64,000 bases of DNA from Nemertoderma westbladi. Lineage: Eukaryota > Xenacoelomorpha > Nemertodermatida > Nemertodermatidae. Every line of letters begins with the position of its first letter. Within the stretch, counting starts at the first letter, position 1. The stretch is from the NCBI GenBank assembly GCA_032718475.1, contig JAUCBJ010005137.1:108327-172326 (forward strand), written 5' to 3'. Made by a program: the position numbers and the translations under genes. A model generated the notes under the pieces. That model had not been told where the DNA came from. It was given only the letters and a program-made list of their open reading frames with translations, and searched no databases. Below are positions 19,050-35,000 of the stretch, piece after piece.

Positions 19050-19268
19050 TGCATGAAGTGCGGCAAACACGGTCACCGTACGCGGGAGTGTTTCTCTGAC
19101 GCGATGCCGTACAACAGTTGGCGCAACGATAACAGGCGGTGGGGCGGGCGAGGGTACTCGAGGTCCAGGAGTCGCGACAGAAGACGCAGTAGATCCAGGA
19201 GTCGAGATCGGAGGAGGTCTGTTATTCACTATATTCACTACACTGGTCTGTTACTCCGTAGTCGATAG
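19050..19268 (+). CDS. SR-type splicing factor, exon 4 (zinc knuckle and RS domain)
   Basis: The exon opens in phase 0 after a TTTCCTTTCAG acceptor. It encodes CMKCGKHGHRTREC, a CCHC zinc knuckle (C-x2-C-x4-H-x4-C), then a short Asn/Arg/Gly linker and an RS domain with two near-identical SRSRDRRR blocks from a 27-bp-type direct repeat. RRM plus one knuckle plus RS is the SRSF7/RSZ layout, used for splice-site selection and mRNA export. The frame stops at 19266-19268 after a non-RS tail (VIHYIHYTGLL). That tail looks intronic, and AG|GTCTGT at 19217 is a possible donor in phase 2, so the exon may really end at 19216 with more RS exons beyond the satellite. If the stop is real, the RS domain is unusually short. 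Confidence 0.82.
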   Translation, partial: CMKCGKHGHRTRECFSDAMPYNSWRNDNRRWGGRGYSRSRSRDRRRSRSRSRDRRRSVIHYIHYTGLLLRSR

Positions 19269-20094
19269 TTTTATCTTACAAAGCTTCATACCTACAAACA
19301 ATTTGGGGATTTTTATTGACATGCAAGCAAGCAGACGTACATTACCTTCTCCATTATACAGTTAGTTAGAAATTAATGTATTTATTACGTCCGTAAATTA
19401 TCACTGATGAGTGCCGCGAACTGAACCTGATTTCGGCATTTTTTCTGAACTGGAACTATAGAACTGGATTACTTGGAACTAGAACTGAATTCCCCAATGT
19501 TTAAAACTGAAAGTATAATTTATAAATTGTAAATAAATAAAAAAAATACACAAATATATAATGTGACTCCACGCCCGATTTTGGTGACAAGGGTTGGCGT
19601 ATTCAATAGTAATAATATTTATACCGTTGAGTTACTCGGGTTAATTCCACTTGATTACCATTAAATTCCCAATCACAAAAAAACTTTAATCGCAGAACTA
19701 AATATATTCATATATTCCATCATATATTAATTGTCATCAACTTTAGATCCAAAGAAATCGCGGTATAGAACATGATTTGTAAATGCTTTTTGACAACTTT
19801 GGAATGGTTTATTATTTTGAAAGTTATTTAGTCTATTTAGAAAATATAAGACATGGTTCGAGAAAAGAATGGTTTAAAATACATGCACGAGGTTTTTTTT
19901 TCCAAGGATACGAAAGAGGAATAAATTTGTCGAAAAGTTAAGAATGTGTAATGTCGGGTTAAACAGACTACACTACGACTACATAACACGTCTTAAATTA
20001 TTACATTGCTGAAGAATAACTTTTAAATTAGATTATAGAAAAGGTATCAAAAAGGTCCTGTGGTGGGTACTGTTACACACAATAACACACATAA
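19269..20094. other. 3' UTR or intron leading to the satellite
   Basis: AT-rich, no ORF. Overlapping AATAAA hexamers at 19532-19541 could be the poly(A) signal if the stop at 19268 is real. 19420-19500 contains repeated GAACTGGA/AGAACTG words. The last 50 bp before the array are rich in ACAC. Confidence 0.55.
19532..19541 (+). terminator. Possible poly(A) signal of the SR-type gene
   Basis: Two overlapping AATAAA hexamers about 265 bp after the stop at 19268. The surrounding AT-richness makes a chance match likely, so it supports a gene end here only weakly. Confidence 0.35.
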
Positions 20095-23000
20095 GTTACA
20101 TTGATATTCGGTACGTTACAAACAAGTTACATAGATATTCGGTACGTTACAAACAAGTTACATCGATATTCGGTACGTTACAAACAAGTTACATCGATAT
20201 TCGGTACGTTACAAACAAGTTACATAGATATTCGGTACGTTACAAACCAGTTACATTGATATTCGGTACGTTACAAACAAGTTACATAGATATTCGGTAC
20301 GTTACAAACAAGTTACATAGATATTCGGTACGTTACAAACAAGTTACATTGATATTCGGTACGTTACAAATAAGTTACATCGATATTCGGTACGTTACAA
20401 ACAAATTACATAGATATTCGGTACGTTACAAACAAGTTACATAGATATTCGGTACGTTACAAACAAATTACATAGATATTCGGTACGTTACAAACAAGTT
20501 ATATTGATATTCGGTACGTTACAAATAAGTTACATCGATATTCGGTACGTTACAAACAAATTACATAGATATTCGGTACGTTACAAACAAGTTACATAGA
20601 TATTCGGTACGTTACAAACAAGTTACATAGATATTCGGTACGTTACAAACAAGTTACATAGATATTCGGTACGTTACAAACAAGTTATATTGATATTCGG
20701 TACGTTACAAACAAGTTACATTGATATTCGGTACGTTACAAATAAGTTACATCGATATTCGGTACGTTACAAACAAATTACATAGATATTCGGTACGTTA
20801 CAAACAAGTTACATAGATATTCGGTACGTTACAAACAAGTTACATAGATATTCGGTACGTTACAAACAAGTTACATAGATATTCGGTACGTTACAAACAA
20901 GTTACATAGATATTCGGTACGTTACAAACAAGTTACATAGATATTCGGTACGTTACAAACAAGTTACATAGATATTCGGTACGTTACAAACAAATTACAT
21001 TGATATTCGGTACGTTACAAACAAGTTACATTGATATTCGGTACGTTACAAACAAGTTACATAGATATTCGGTACGTTACAAACAAATTACATAGATATT
21101 CGGTACGTTACAAATAAGTTACATCGATATTCGGTACGTTACAAACAAATTACATTGATATTCGGTACGTTACAAACAAGTTACATAGATATTCGGTACG
21201 TTACAAACAAATTACATTGATATTCGGTACGTTACAAACAAGTTACATTGATATTCGGTACGTTACAAACAAGTTACATAGATATTCGGTACGTTACAAA
21301 CAAATTACATAGATATTCGGTACGTTACAAATAAGTTACATCGATATTCGGTACGTTACAAACAAATTACATTGATATTCGGTACGTTACAAACAAGTTA
21401 CATAGATATTCGGTACGTTACAAACAAGTTACATAGATATTCGGTACGTTACAAACAAATTACATTGATATTCGGTACGTTACAAACAAGTTACATAGAT
21501 ATTCGGTACGTTACAAACAAATTACATAGATATTCGGTACGTTACAAACAAGTTACATAGATATTCGGTACGTTACAAACAAGTTACATAGATATTCGGT
21601 ACGTTACAAACAAATTACATTGATATTCGGTACGTTACAAACAAGTTACATTGATATTCGGTACGTTACAAACAAGTTACATAGATATTCGGTACGTTAC
21701 AAACAAATTACATAGATATTCGGTACGTTACAAATAAGTTACATCGATATTCGGTACGTTACAAACAAATTACATTGATATTCGGTACGTTACAAACAAG
21801 TTACATAGATATTCGGTACGTTACAAACAAGTTACATAGATATTCGGTACGTTACAAACAAGTTACATAGATATTCGGTACGTTACAAACAAGTTACATA
21901 GATATTCGGTACGTTACAAACAAATTACATAGATATTTGGTACGTTACAAACAAGTTACATAGATATTCGGTACGTTGCAAACAAGTTACATAGATATTC
22001 GGTACGTTACAAACAAGTTACATCGATATTCGGTACGTTACAAACAAATTACATAGATATTCGGTACGTTACAAACAAGTTACATAGATATTCGGTACGT
22101 TACAAACAAGTTACATAGATATTCGGTACGTTGCAAACAAGTTACATTGATATTCGGTACGTTACAAACAAATTACATAGATATTCGGTACGTTACAAAC
22201 AAGTTACATCGATATTCGGTACGTTACAAACAAATTACATAGATATTCGGTACGTTACAAACAAGTTACATAGATATTCGGTACGTTACAAACAAATTAC
22301 ATAGATATTCGGTACGTTACAAACAAGTTACATAGATATTCGGTACGTTACAAACAAGTTACATCGATATTCGGTACGTTACAAACAAGTTACATAGATA
22401 TTCGGTACGTTGCAAACAAGTTACATCGATATTCGGTACGTTGCAAACAAGTTACATCGATATTCGGTACGTTGCAAACAAGTTACATAGATATTCGGTT
22501 CGTTACAAACAAGTTACATAGATATTCGGTGCGTTGCAAACAAGTTACATCGATATTCGGTACGTTGCAAACAAGTTACATAGATATTCGGTACGTTACA
22601 AACAAGTTACATAGATATTCGGTACCTTACAAACAAGTTACATAGATATTCGGTACGTTACAAACAAATTACATAGATATTCGGTACGTTACAAACAAGT
22701 TACATAGATATTCGGTACGTTGCAAACAAGTTACATCGATATTCGGTACGTTGCAAACAAGTTACATAGATATTCGGTTCGTTACAAACAAATTACATAG
22801 ATATTCGGTACGTTACAAACAAGTTACATAGATATTCGGTACGTTACAAACAAATTACATAGATATTCGGTACGTTACAAACAAGTTACATAGATATTCG
22901 GTACGTTACAAACAAGTTACATCGATATTCGGTACGTTACAAACAAGTTACATAGATATTCGGTACGTTGCAAACAAGTTACATCGATATTCGGTACGTT

Positions 23001-26000
23001 GCAAACAAGTTACATCGATATTCGGTACGTTGCAAACAAGTTACATAGATATTCGGTTCGTTGCAAACAAGTTACATAGATATTCGGTACGTTACAAACA
23101 AGTTACATAGATATTCGGTGCGTTACAAACATTACATAGATATTCGGTACGTTACAAACAAGTTACATAGATATTCGGTACGTTACAAACAAGTTACATA
23201 GATATTCGGTACGTTACAAACAAGTTACATAGATATTCGGTATGTTACAAACAAGTTACATTGATATTCGGTACGTTACAAACAAGTTACATTGATATTC
23301 GGTACGTTACAAACAAGTTACATAGATATTCGGTACGTTACAAACAAGTTACATAGATATTCGGTACGTTACAAACAAGTTACATCGATATTCGGTACGT
23401 TGCAAACAAGTTACATAGATATTCGGTACGTTACAAACAAGTTACATCGATATTCGGTACGTTACAAACAAGTTACATAGATATTCGGTACGTTACAAAC
23501 AAGTTACATAGATATTCGGTACGTTACAAACAAGTTACATCGATATTCGGTACGTTACAAACAAGTTACATAGATATTCGGTACGTTACAAACAAGTTAC
23601 ATCGATATTCGGTACGTTACAAACAAGTTACATAGATATTCGGTACGTTACAAACAAGTTACATAGATATTCGGTACGTTACAAACAAGTTACATCGATA
23701 TTCGGTACGTTACAAACAAGTTACATAGATATTCGGTTCGTTACAAACAAATTACATATATATTCGGTACGTTACAAACAAGTTACATAGATATTCGGTA
23801 CGTTGCAAACAAGTTACATAGATATTCGGTACGTTGCAAACAAGTTACATAGATATTCGGTACGTTGCAAACAAGTTACATAGATATTCGGTACGTTACA
23901 AACAAGTTACATCGATATTCGGTACGTTACAAACAAGTTACATCGATATTCGGTACGTTGCAAACAAGTTACATAGATATTCGGTACGTTGCAAACAAGT
24001 TACATAGATATTCGGTACGTTGCAAACAAGTTACATAGATATTCGGTACGTTGCAAACAAGTTACATCGATATTCGGTACGTTACAAACAAGTTACATAG
24101 ATATTCGGTACGTTGCAAACAAGTTACATAGATATTCGGTACGTTACAAACAAGTTACATAGATATTCGGTACGTTGCAAACAAGTTACATCGATATTCG
24201 GTACGTTACAAACAAGTTACATAGATATTCGGTACGTTGCAAACAAGTTACATAGATATTCGGTACGTTGCAAACAAGTTACATAGATATTCGGTACGTT
24301 GCAAACAAGTTACATAGATATTCGGTACGTTGCAAACAAGTTACATAGATATTCGGTACGTTACAAACAAGTTACATAGATATTCGGTACGTTACAAACA
24401 AGTTACATAGATATTCGGTACGTTACAAACAAGTTACATAGATATTCGGTACGTTACAAACAAGTTACATAGATATTCGGTACGTTACAAACAAGTTACA
24501 TAGATATTCGGTACGTTACAAACAAGTTACATAGATATTCGGTACGTTACAAACAAGTTACATCGATATTCGGTACGTTGCAAACAAGTTACATAGATAT
24601 TCGGTACGTTACAAACAAGTTACATCGATATTCGGTACGTTACAAACAAGTTACATAGATATTCGGTACGTTACAAACAAGTTACATAGATATTCGGTAC
24701 GTTACAAACAAGTTACATAGATATTCGGTACGTTACAAACAAGTTACATCGATATTCGGTACGTTACAAACAAGTTACATAGATATTCGGTTCGTTACAA
24801 ACAAATTACATATATATTCGGTACGTTACAAACAAGTTACATAGATATTCGGTATGTTACAAACAAGTTACATAGATATTCGGTACGTTACAAACAAGTT
24901 ACATAGATATTCGGTACGTTACAAACAAGTTACATAGATATTCGGTACGTTACAAACAAGTTACATAGATATTCGGTACGTTACAAACAAGTTACATAGA
25001 TATTCGGTACGTTACAAACAAGTTACATAGATATTCGGTATGTTACAAACAAGTTACATAGATATTCGGTACGTTACAAACAAGTTACATAGATATTCGG
25101 TACGTTACAAACAAGTTACATCGATATTCGGTACGTTACAAACAAGTTACATAGATATTCGGTACGTTACAAACAAGTTACATAGATATTCGGTACGTTA
25201 CAAACAAGTTACATCGATATTCGGTACGTTGCAAACAAGTTACATAGATATTCGGTACGTTACAAACAAGTTACATCGATATTCGGTACGTTACAAACAA
25301 GTTACATAGATATTCGGTACGTTACAAACAAGTTACATAGATATTCGGTACGTTACAAACAAGTTACATTGATATTCGGTACGTTACAAACAAGTTACAT
25401 CGATATTCGGTACGTTGCAAACAAGTTACATAGATATTCGGTACGTTGCAAACAAGTTACATTGATATTCGGTACGTTACAAACAAGTTACATAGATATT
25501 CGGTTCGTTACAAACAGGTTACATTGATATTCGGTACGTTGCAAACAAGTTACATAGATATTCGGTACGTTGCAAACAAGTTACATCGATATTCGGTACG
25601 TTACAAACAAGTTACATAGATATTCGGTACGTTACAAACAAGTTACATCGATATTCGGTACGTTACAAACAAGTTACATAGATATTCGGTACGTTGCAAA
25701 CAAGTTACATCGATATTCGGTACGTTGCAAACAAGTTACATAGATATTCGGTACGTTGCAAACAAGTTACATCGATATTCGGTACGTTACAAACAAGTTA
25801 CATAGATATTCGGTACGTTACAAACAAGTTACATCGATATTCGGTACGTTACAAACAAGTTACATAGATATTCGGTACGTTGCAAACAAGTTACATTGAT
25901 ATTCGGTACGTTACAAACAAGTTACATAGATATTCGGTTCGTTACAAACAGGTTACATTGATATTCGGTACGTTGCAAACAAGTTACATAGATATTCGGT

Positions 26001-29000
26001 ACGTTGCAAACAAGTTACATTGATATTCGGTACGTTACAAACAAGTTACATAGATATTCGGTTCGTTACAAACAGGTTACATTGATATTCGGTACGTTGC
26101 AAACAAGTTACATAGATATTCGGTACGTTGCAAACAAGTTACATCGATATTCGGTACGTTACAAACAAGTTACATAGATATTCGGTACGTTACAAACAAG
26201 TTACATCGATATTCGGTACGTTACAAACAAGTTACATAGATATTCGGTACGTTGCAAACAAGTTACATAGATATTCGGTACGTTGCAAACAAGTTACATA
26301 GATATTCGGTACGTTGCAAACAAGTTACATAGATATTCGGTACGTTACAAACAAGTTACATCGATATTCGGTACGTTACAAACAAGTTACATAGATATTC
26401 GGTACGTTACAAACAAGTTACATAGATATTCGGTACGTTACAAACAAATTACATATATATTCGGTACGTTACAAACAAGTTACATAGATATTCGGTACGT
26501 TACAAACAAGTTACATTGATATTCGGTACGTTACAAACAAGTTACATAGATATTCGGTACGTTGCAAACAAGTTACATCGATATTCGGTACGTTGCAAAC
26601 AAGTTACATCGATATTCGGTACGTTACAAACAAGTTACATCGATATTCGGTACGTTACAAACAAGTTACATAGATATTCGGTACGTTACAAACAAGTTAC
26701 ATAGATATTCGGTACGTTGCAAACAAGTTACATAGATATTCGGTACGTTGCAAACAAGTTACATCGATATTCGGTACGTTACAAACAAGTTACATAGATA
26801 TTCGGTACGTTACAAACAAGTTACATCGATATTCGGTACGTTACAAACAAGTTACATCGATATTCGGTACGTTACAAACAAGTTACATAGATATTCGGTA
26901 CGTTACAAACAAGTTACATAGATATTCGGTACGTTGCAAACAAGTTACATAGATATTCGGTACGTTGCAAACAAGTTACATCGATATTCGGTACGTTACA
27001 AACAAGTTACATAGATATTCGGTACGTTACAAACAAGTTACATCGATATTCGGTACGTTACAAACAAGTTACATCGATATTCGGTACGTTACAAACAAGT
27101 TACATAGATATTCGGTACGTTACAAACAAGTTACATCGATATTCGGTACGTTACAAACAAGTTACATCGATATTCGGTACGTTACAAACAAGTTACATAG
27201 ATATTCGGTACGTTACAAACAAGTTACATAGATATTCGGTACGTTACAAACAAGTTACATAGATATTCGGTACGTTACAAACAAGTTACATAGATATTCG
27301 GTACGTTACAAACAAGTTACATTGATATTCGGTACGTTACAAACAAGTTACATAGATATTCGGTACGTTACAAACAAGTTACATCGATATTCGGTACGTT
27401 ACAAACAAGTTACATAGATATTCGGTACGTTACAAACAAGTTACATAGATATTCGGTACGTTACAAACAAGTTACATCGATATTCGGTACGTTACAAACA
27501 AGTTACATAGATATTCGGTACGTTGCAAACAAGTTACATAGATATTCGGTACGTTACAAACAAGTTACATCGATATTCGGTACGTTACAAACAAGTTACA
27601 TCGATATTCGGTACGTTACAAACAAATTACATATATATTCGGTACGTTACAAACAAGTTACATAGATATTCGGTACGTTACAAACAAGTTACATTGATAT
27701 TCGGTACGTTACAAACAAGTTACATAGATATTCGGTACGTTACAAACAAGTTACATCGATATTCGGTACGTTGCAAACAAGTTACATAGATATTCGGTAC
27801 GTTGCAAACAAGTTACATAGATATTCGGTACGTTACAAACAAGTTACATCGATATTCGGTACGTTACAAACAAGTTACATAGATATTCGGTACGTTACAA
27901 ACAAGTTACATAGATATTCGGTACGTTACAAACAAATTACATATATATTCGGTACGTTACAAACAAGTTACATAGATATTCGGTACGTTACAAACAAGTT
28001 ACATTGATATTCGGTACGTTACAAACAAGTTACATAGATATTCGGTACGTTACAAACAAGTTACATCGATATTCGGTACGTTACAAACAAGTTACATAGA
28101 TATTCGGTACGTTACAAACAAGTTACATAGATATTCGGTACGTTACAAACAAGTTACATCGATATTCGGTACGTTACAAACAAGTTACATAGATATTCGG
28201 TACGTTACAAACAAGTTACATAGATATTCGGTACGTTACAAACAAGTTACATCGATATTCGGTACGTTACAAACAAGTTACATAGATATTCGGTACGTTG
28301 CAAACAAGTTACATAGATATTCGGTACGTTACAAACAAGTTACATCGATATTCGGTACGTTACAAACAAGTTACATAGATATTCGGTACGTTACAAACAA
28401 ATTACATATATATTCGGTACGTTACAAACAAGTTACATAGATATTCGGTACGTTACAAACAAGTTACATTGATATTCGGTACGTTACAAACAAGTTACAT
28501 AGATATTCGGTACGTTACAAACAAGTTACATCGATATTCGGTACGTTGCAAACAAGTTACATAGATATTCGGTACGTTGCAAACAAGTTACATAGATATT
28601 CGGTACGTTACAAACAAGTTACATCGATATTCGGTACGTTACAAACAAGTTACATAGATATTCGGTACGTTACAAACAAGTTACATAGATATTCGGTACG
28701 TTACAAACAAATTACATATATATTCGGTACGTTACAAACAAGTTACATAGATATTCGGTACGTTACAAACAAGTTACATTGATATTCGGTACGTTACAAA
28801 CAAGTTACATAGATATTCGGTACGTTACAAACAAGTTACATCGATATTCGGTACGTTACAAACAAGTTACATAGATATTCGGTTCGTTACAAACAGGTTA
28901 CATAGATATTCGGTACGTTACAAACAAGTTACATTGATATTCGGTACGTTACAAACAAGTTACATTGATATTCGGTACGTTACAAACAAGTTACATCGAT

Positions 29001-32000
29001 ATTCGGTACGTTACAAACAAGTTACATAGATATTCGGTACATTACAAACAAGTTACATAGATATTCGGTTCGTTACAAACAAGTTACATTGATATTCGGT
29101 ACGTTACAAACAAGTTACATCGATATTCGGTACGTTGCAAACAAGTTACATAGATATTCGGTACGTTACAAACAAGTTACATAGATATTCGGTACGTTAC
29201 AAACAAGTTACATCGATATTCGGTACGTTACAAACAAGTTACATAGATATTCGGTACGTTACAAACAAGTTACATCGATATTCGGTACGTTACAAACAAG
29301 TTACATAGATATTCGGTACGTTACAAACAAGTTACATAGATATTCGGTTCGTTACAAACAAGTTACATTGATATTCGGTACGTTACAAACAAGTTACATT
29401 GATATTCGGTACGTTACAAACAAGTTACATAGATATTCGGTACGTTACAAACAAGTTACATAGATATTCGGTACGTTACGAACAAGTTACATAGATATTC
29501 GGTACGTTACAAACAAGTTACATAGATATTCGGTACGTTACAAACAAGTTACATAGATATTCGGTACGTTACAAACAAGTTACATAGATATTCGGTACGT
29601 TACAAACAAGTTACATAGATATTCGGTACGTTACAAACAAGTTACATCGATATTCGGTACGTTACAAACAAGTTACATAGATATTCGGTACGTTACAAAC
29701 AAGTTACATCGATATTCGGTACGTTGCAAACAAGTTACATAGATATTCGGTACGTTACAAACAAGTTACATAGATATTCGGTACGTTACAAACAAGTTAC
29801 ATTGATATTCGGTATGTTACAAACAAGTTACATAGATATTCGGTACGTTACAAACAAGTTACATCGATATTCGGTACGTTACAAACAAGTTACATAGATA
29901 TTCGGTACGTTGCAAACAAGTTACATTGATATTCGGTACGTTGCAAACAAGTTACATAGATATTCGGTACGTTACAAACAAGTTACATAGATATTCGGTA
30001 CGTTACAAACAAGTTACATAGATATTCGGTACGTTACAAACAAGTTACATAGATATTCGGTACGTTACAAACAAGTTACATAGATATTCGGTACGTTACA
30101 AACAAGTTACATAGATATTCGGTACGTTACAAACAAGTTACATCGATATTCGGTACGTTGCAAACAAGTTACATAGATATTCGGTACGTTACAAACAAGT
30201 TACATAGATATTCGGTACGTTACAAACAAGTTACATAGATATTCGGTACGTTACAAACAAGTTACATAGATATTCGGTACGTTACAAACAAGTTACATAG
30301 ATATTCGGTACGTTACAAACAAGTTACATAGATATTCGGTACGTTACAAACAAGTTACATAGATATTCGGTACGTTACAAACAAGTTACATAGATATTCG
30401 GTACGTTACAAACAAGTTACATCGATATTCGGTACGTTACAAACAAGTTACATCGATATTCGGTACGTTACAAACAAGTTACATAGATATTCGGTACGTT
30501 ACAAACAAGTTACATAGATATTCGGTATGTTACAAACAAGTTACATAGATATTCGGTACGTTACAAACAAGTTACATAGATATTCGGTATGTTACAAACA
30601 AGTTACATAGATATTCGGTATGTTACAAACAAGTTACATAGATATTCGGTACGTTACAAACAAGTTACATAGATATTCGGTACGTTACAAACAAGTTACA
30701 TAGATATTCGGTACGTTACAAACAAGTTACATAGATATTCGGTACGTTACAAACAAGTTACATAGATATTCGGTACGTTACAAACAAGTTACATAGATAT
30801 TCGGTACGTTACAAACAAGTTACATAGATATTCGGTACGTTACAAACAAGTTACATCGATATTCGGTACGTTACAAACAAGTTACATCGATATTCGGTAC
30901 GTTACAAACAAGTTACATAGATATTCGGTACGTTACAAACAAGTTACATAGATATTCGGTATGTTACAAACAAGTTACATAGATATTCGGTACGTTACAA
31001 ACAAGTTACATCGATATTCGGTACGTTACAAACAAGTTACATAGATATTCGGTACGTTACAAACAAGTTACATCGATATTCGGTACGTTACAAACAAGTT
31101 ACATAGATATTCGGTACGTTACAAACAAGTTACATAGATATTCGGTACGTTACAAACAAGTTACATTGATATTCGGTACGTTACAAACAAGTTACATAGA
31201 TATTCGGTACGTTACAAACAAGTTACATAGATATTCGGTACGTTACAAACAAGTTACATCGATATTCGGTACGTTACAAACAAGTTACATTGATATTCGG
31301 TATGTTGCAAACAAGTTACATAGATATTCGGTACGTTACAAACAAGTTACATTGATATTCGGTACGTTGCAAACAAGTTACATCGATATTCGGTACGTTA
31401 CAAACAAGTTACATAGATATTCGGTACGTTACAAACAAGTTACATTGATATTCGGTACGTTACAAACAAGTTACATCGATATTCGGTACGTTACAAACAA
31501 GTTACATCGATATTCGGTACGTTGCAAACAAGTTACATAGATATTCGGTACGTTACAAACAAGTTACATAGATATTCGGTACGTTACAAACAAGTTACAT
31601 CGATATTCGGTACGTTGCAAACAAGTTACATTGATATTCGGTATGTTACAAACAAGTTACATAGATATTCGGTACGTTACAAACAAGTTACATCGATATT
31701 CGGTACGTTGCAAACAAGTTACATTGATATTCGGTACGTTACAAACAAGTTACATAGATATTCGGTACGTTACAAACAAGTTACATAGATATTCGGTACG
31801 TTACAAACAAGTTACATCGATATTCGGTACGTTACAAACAAGTTACATTGATATTCGGTACGTTACAAACAAGTTACATAGATATTCGGTACGTTACAAA
31901 CAAGTTACATCGATATTCGGTACGTTACAAACAAGTTACATTGATATTCGGTACGTTACAAACAAGTTACATCGATATTCGGTACGTTACAAACAAGTTA

Positions 32001-35000
32001 CATTGATATTCGGTATGTTGCAAACAAGTTACATAGATATTCGGTACGTTACAAACAAGTTACATCGATATTCGGTACGTTGCAAACAAGTTACATAGAT
32101 ATTCGGTACGTTACAAACAAGTTACATAGATATTCGGTACGTTACAAACAAGTTACATCGATATTCGGTACGTTGCAAACAAGTTACATTGATATTCGGT
32201 ATGTTACAAACAAGTTACATAGATATTCGGTACGTTACAAACAAGTTACATCGATATTCGGTACGTTGCAAACAAGTTACATCGATATTCGGTACGTTGC
32301 AAACAAGTTACATAGATATTCGGTACGTTACAAACAAGTTACATAGATATTCGGTACGTTACAAACAAGTTACATAGATATTCGGTACGTTACAAACAAG
32401 TTACATCGATATTCGGTACGTTGCAAACAAGTTACATTGATATTCGGTATGTTACAAACAAGTTACATAGATATTCGGTACGTTACAAACAAGTTACATC
32501 GATATTCGGTACGTTACAAACAAGTTACATAGATATTCGGTACGTTACAAACAAGTTACATAGATATTCGGTACGTTACAAACAAGTTACATAGATATTC
32601 GGTACGTTGCAAACAAGTTACATCGATATTCGGTACGTTGCAAACAAGTTACATAGATATTCGGTACGTTACAAACAAGTTACATCGATATTCGGTACGT
32701 TACAAACAAGTTACATCGATATTCGGTACGTTGCAAACAAGTTACATAGATATTCGGTACGTTGCAAACAAGTTACATCGATATTCGGTACGTTACAAAC
32801 AAGTTACATAGATATTCGGTACGTTACAAACAAGTTACATCGATATTCGGTATGTTACAAACAAGTTACATTGATATTCGGTACGTTACAAACAAGTTAC
32901 ATAGATATTCGGTACGTTGCAAACAAGTTACATCGATATTCGGTACGTTACAAACAAGTTACATAGATATTCGGTACGTTACAAACAAGTTACATAGATA
33001 TTCGGTACGTTGCAAACAAGTTACATAGATATTCGGTACGTTGCAAACAAGTTACATCGATATTCGGTACGTTACAAACAAGTTACATAGATATTCGGTA
33101 CGTTACAAACAAGTTACATCGATATTCGGTATGTTACAAACAAGTTACATTGATATTCGGTACGTTACAAACAAGTTACATAGATATTCGGTACGTTACA
33201 AACAAGTTATATCGATATTCGGTACGTTACAAACAAGTTACATCGATATTCGGTACGTTGCAAACAAGTTACATCGATATTCGGTACGTTACAAACAAGT
33301 TACATTGATATTCGGTACGTTACAAACAAGTTACATATATATTCGGTACGTTACAAACAAGTTACATCGATATTCGGTACGTTGCAAACAAGTTACATTG
33401 ATATTCGGTACGTTGCAAACAAGTTACATTGATATTCGGTACGTTGCAAACAAGTTACATAGATATTCGGTACGTTACAAACAAGTTACATAGATATTCG
33501 GTACGTTACAAACAAGTTACATAGATATTCGGTACGTTGCAAACAAGTTACATAGATATTCGGTACGTTACAAACAAGTTACATAGATATTCGGTACGTT
33601 ACAAACAAGTTACATAGATATTCGGTACGTTACAAACAAGTTACATAGATATTCGGTACGTTGCAAACAAGTTACATAGATATTCGGTACGTTACAAATA
33701 AGTTACATAGATATTCGGTACGTTACAAACAAGTTACATAGATATTCGGTACGTTACAAACAAGTTACATAGATATTCGGTACGTTACAAACAAGTTACA
33801 TAGATATTCGGTACGTTACAAACAAGTTATATCGATATTCGGTACGTTACAAACAAGTTACATCGATATTCGGTACGTTGCAAACAAGTTACATAGATAT
33901 TCGGTACGTTGCAAACAAGTTACATCGATATTCGGTACGTTGCAAACAAGTTACATAGATATTCGGTACGTTACAAACAAGTTACATCGATATTCGGTAC
34001 GTTACAAACAAGTTACATAGATATTCGGTACGTTACAAACAAGTTACATAGATATTCGGTACGTTACAAACAAGTTACATCGATATTCGGTACGTTACAA
34101 ACAAGTTACATAGATATTCGGTACGTTGCAAACAAGTTACATAGATATTCGGTACGTTGCAAACAAGTTACATAGATATTCGGTACGTTGCAAACAAGTT
34201 ACATAGATATTCGGTACGTTACAAACAAGTTACATAGATATTCGGTACGTTACAAACAAGTTACATCGATATTCGGTACGTTACAAACAAGTTACATAGA
34301 TATTCGGTACGTTACAAACAAGTTACATCGATATTCGGTACGTTACAAACAAGTTACATAGATATTCGGTACGTTACAAACAAGTTACATAGATATTCGG
34401 TACGTTACAAACAAGTTACATAGATATTCGGTACGTTGCAAACAAGTTACATAGATATTCGGTACGTTGCAAACAAGTTACATAGATATTCGGTACGTTG
34501 CAAACAAGTTACATAGATATTCGGTACGTTGCAAACAAGTTACATAGATATTCGGTACGTTGCAAACAAGTTACATAGATATTCGGTACGTTGCAAACAA
34601 GTTACATAGATATTCGGTACGTTGCAAACAAGTTACATCGATATTCGGTACGTTACAAACAAGTTATATCGATATTCGGTACGTTACAAACAAGTTACAT
34701 AGATATTCGGTACGTTACAAACAAGTTACATAGATATTCGGTACGTTACAAACAAGTTACATAGATATTCGGTACGTTACAAACAAGTTACATAGATATT
34801 CGGTACGTTACAAACAAGTTACATAGATATTCGGTACGTTACAAACAAGTTACATCGATATTCGGTACGTTACAAACAAGTTACATAGATATTCGGTACG
34901 TTACAAACAAGTTACATAGATATTCGGTACGTTACAAACAAGTTACATAGATATTCGGTACGTTGCAAACAAGTTACATAGATATTCGGTACGTTACAAA

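Noticed and set aside
19005-19238. 77-codon minus-strand ORF over exon 4
   Set aside because: Proline-rich antisense of the RS repeats; the plus strand has the zinc knuckle and splice signals.
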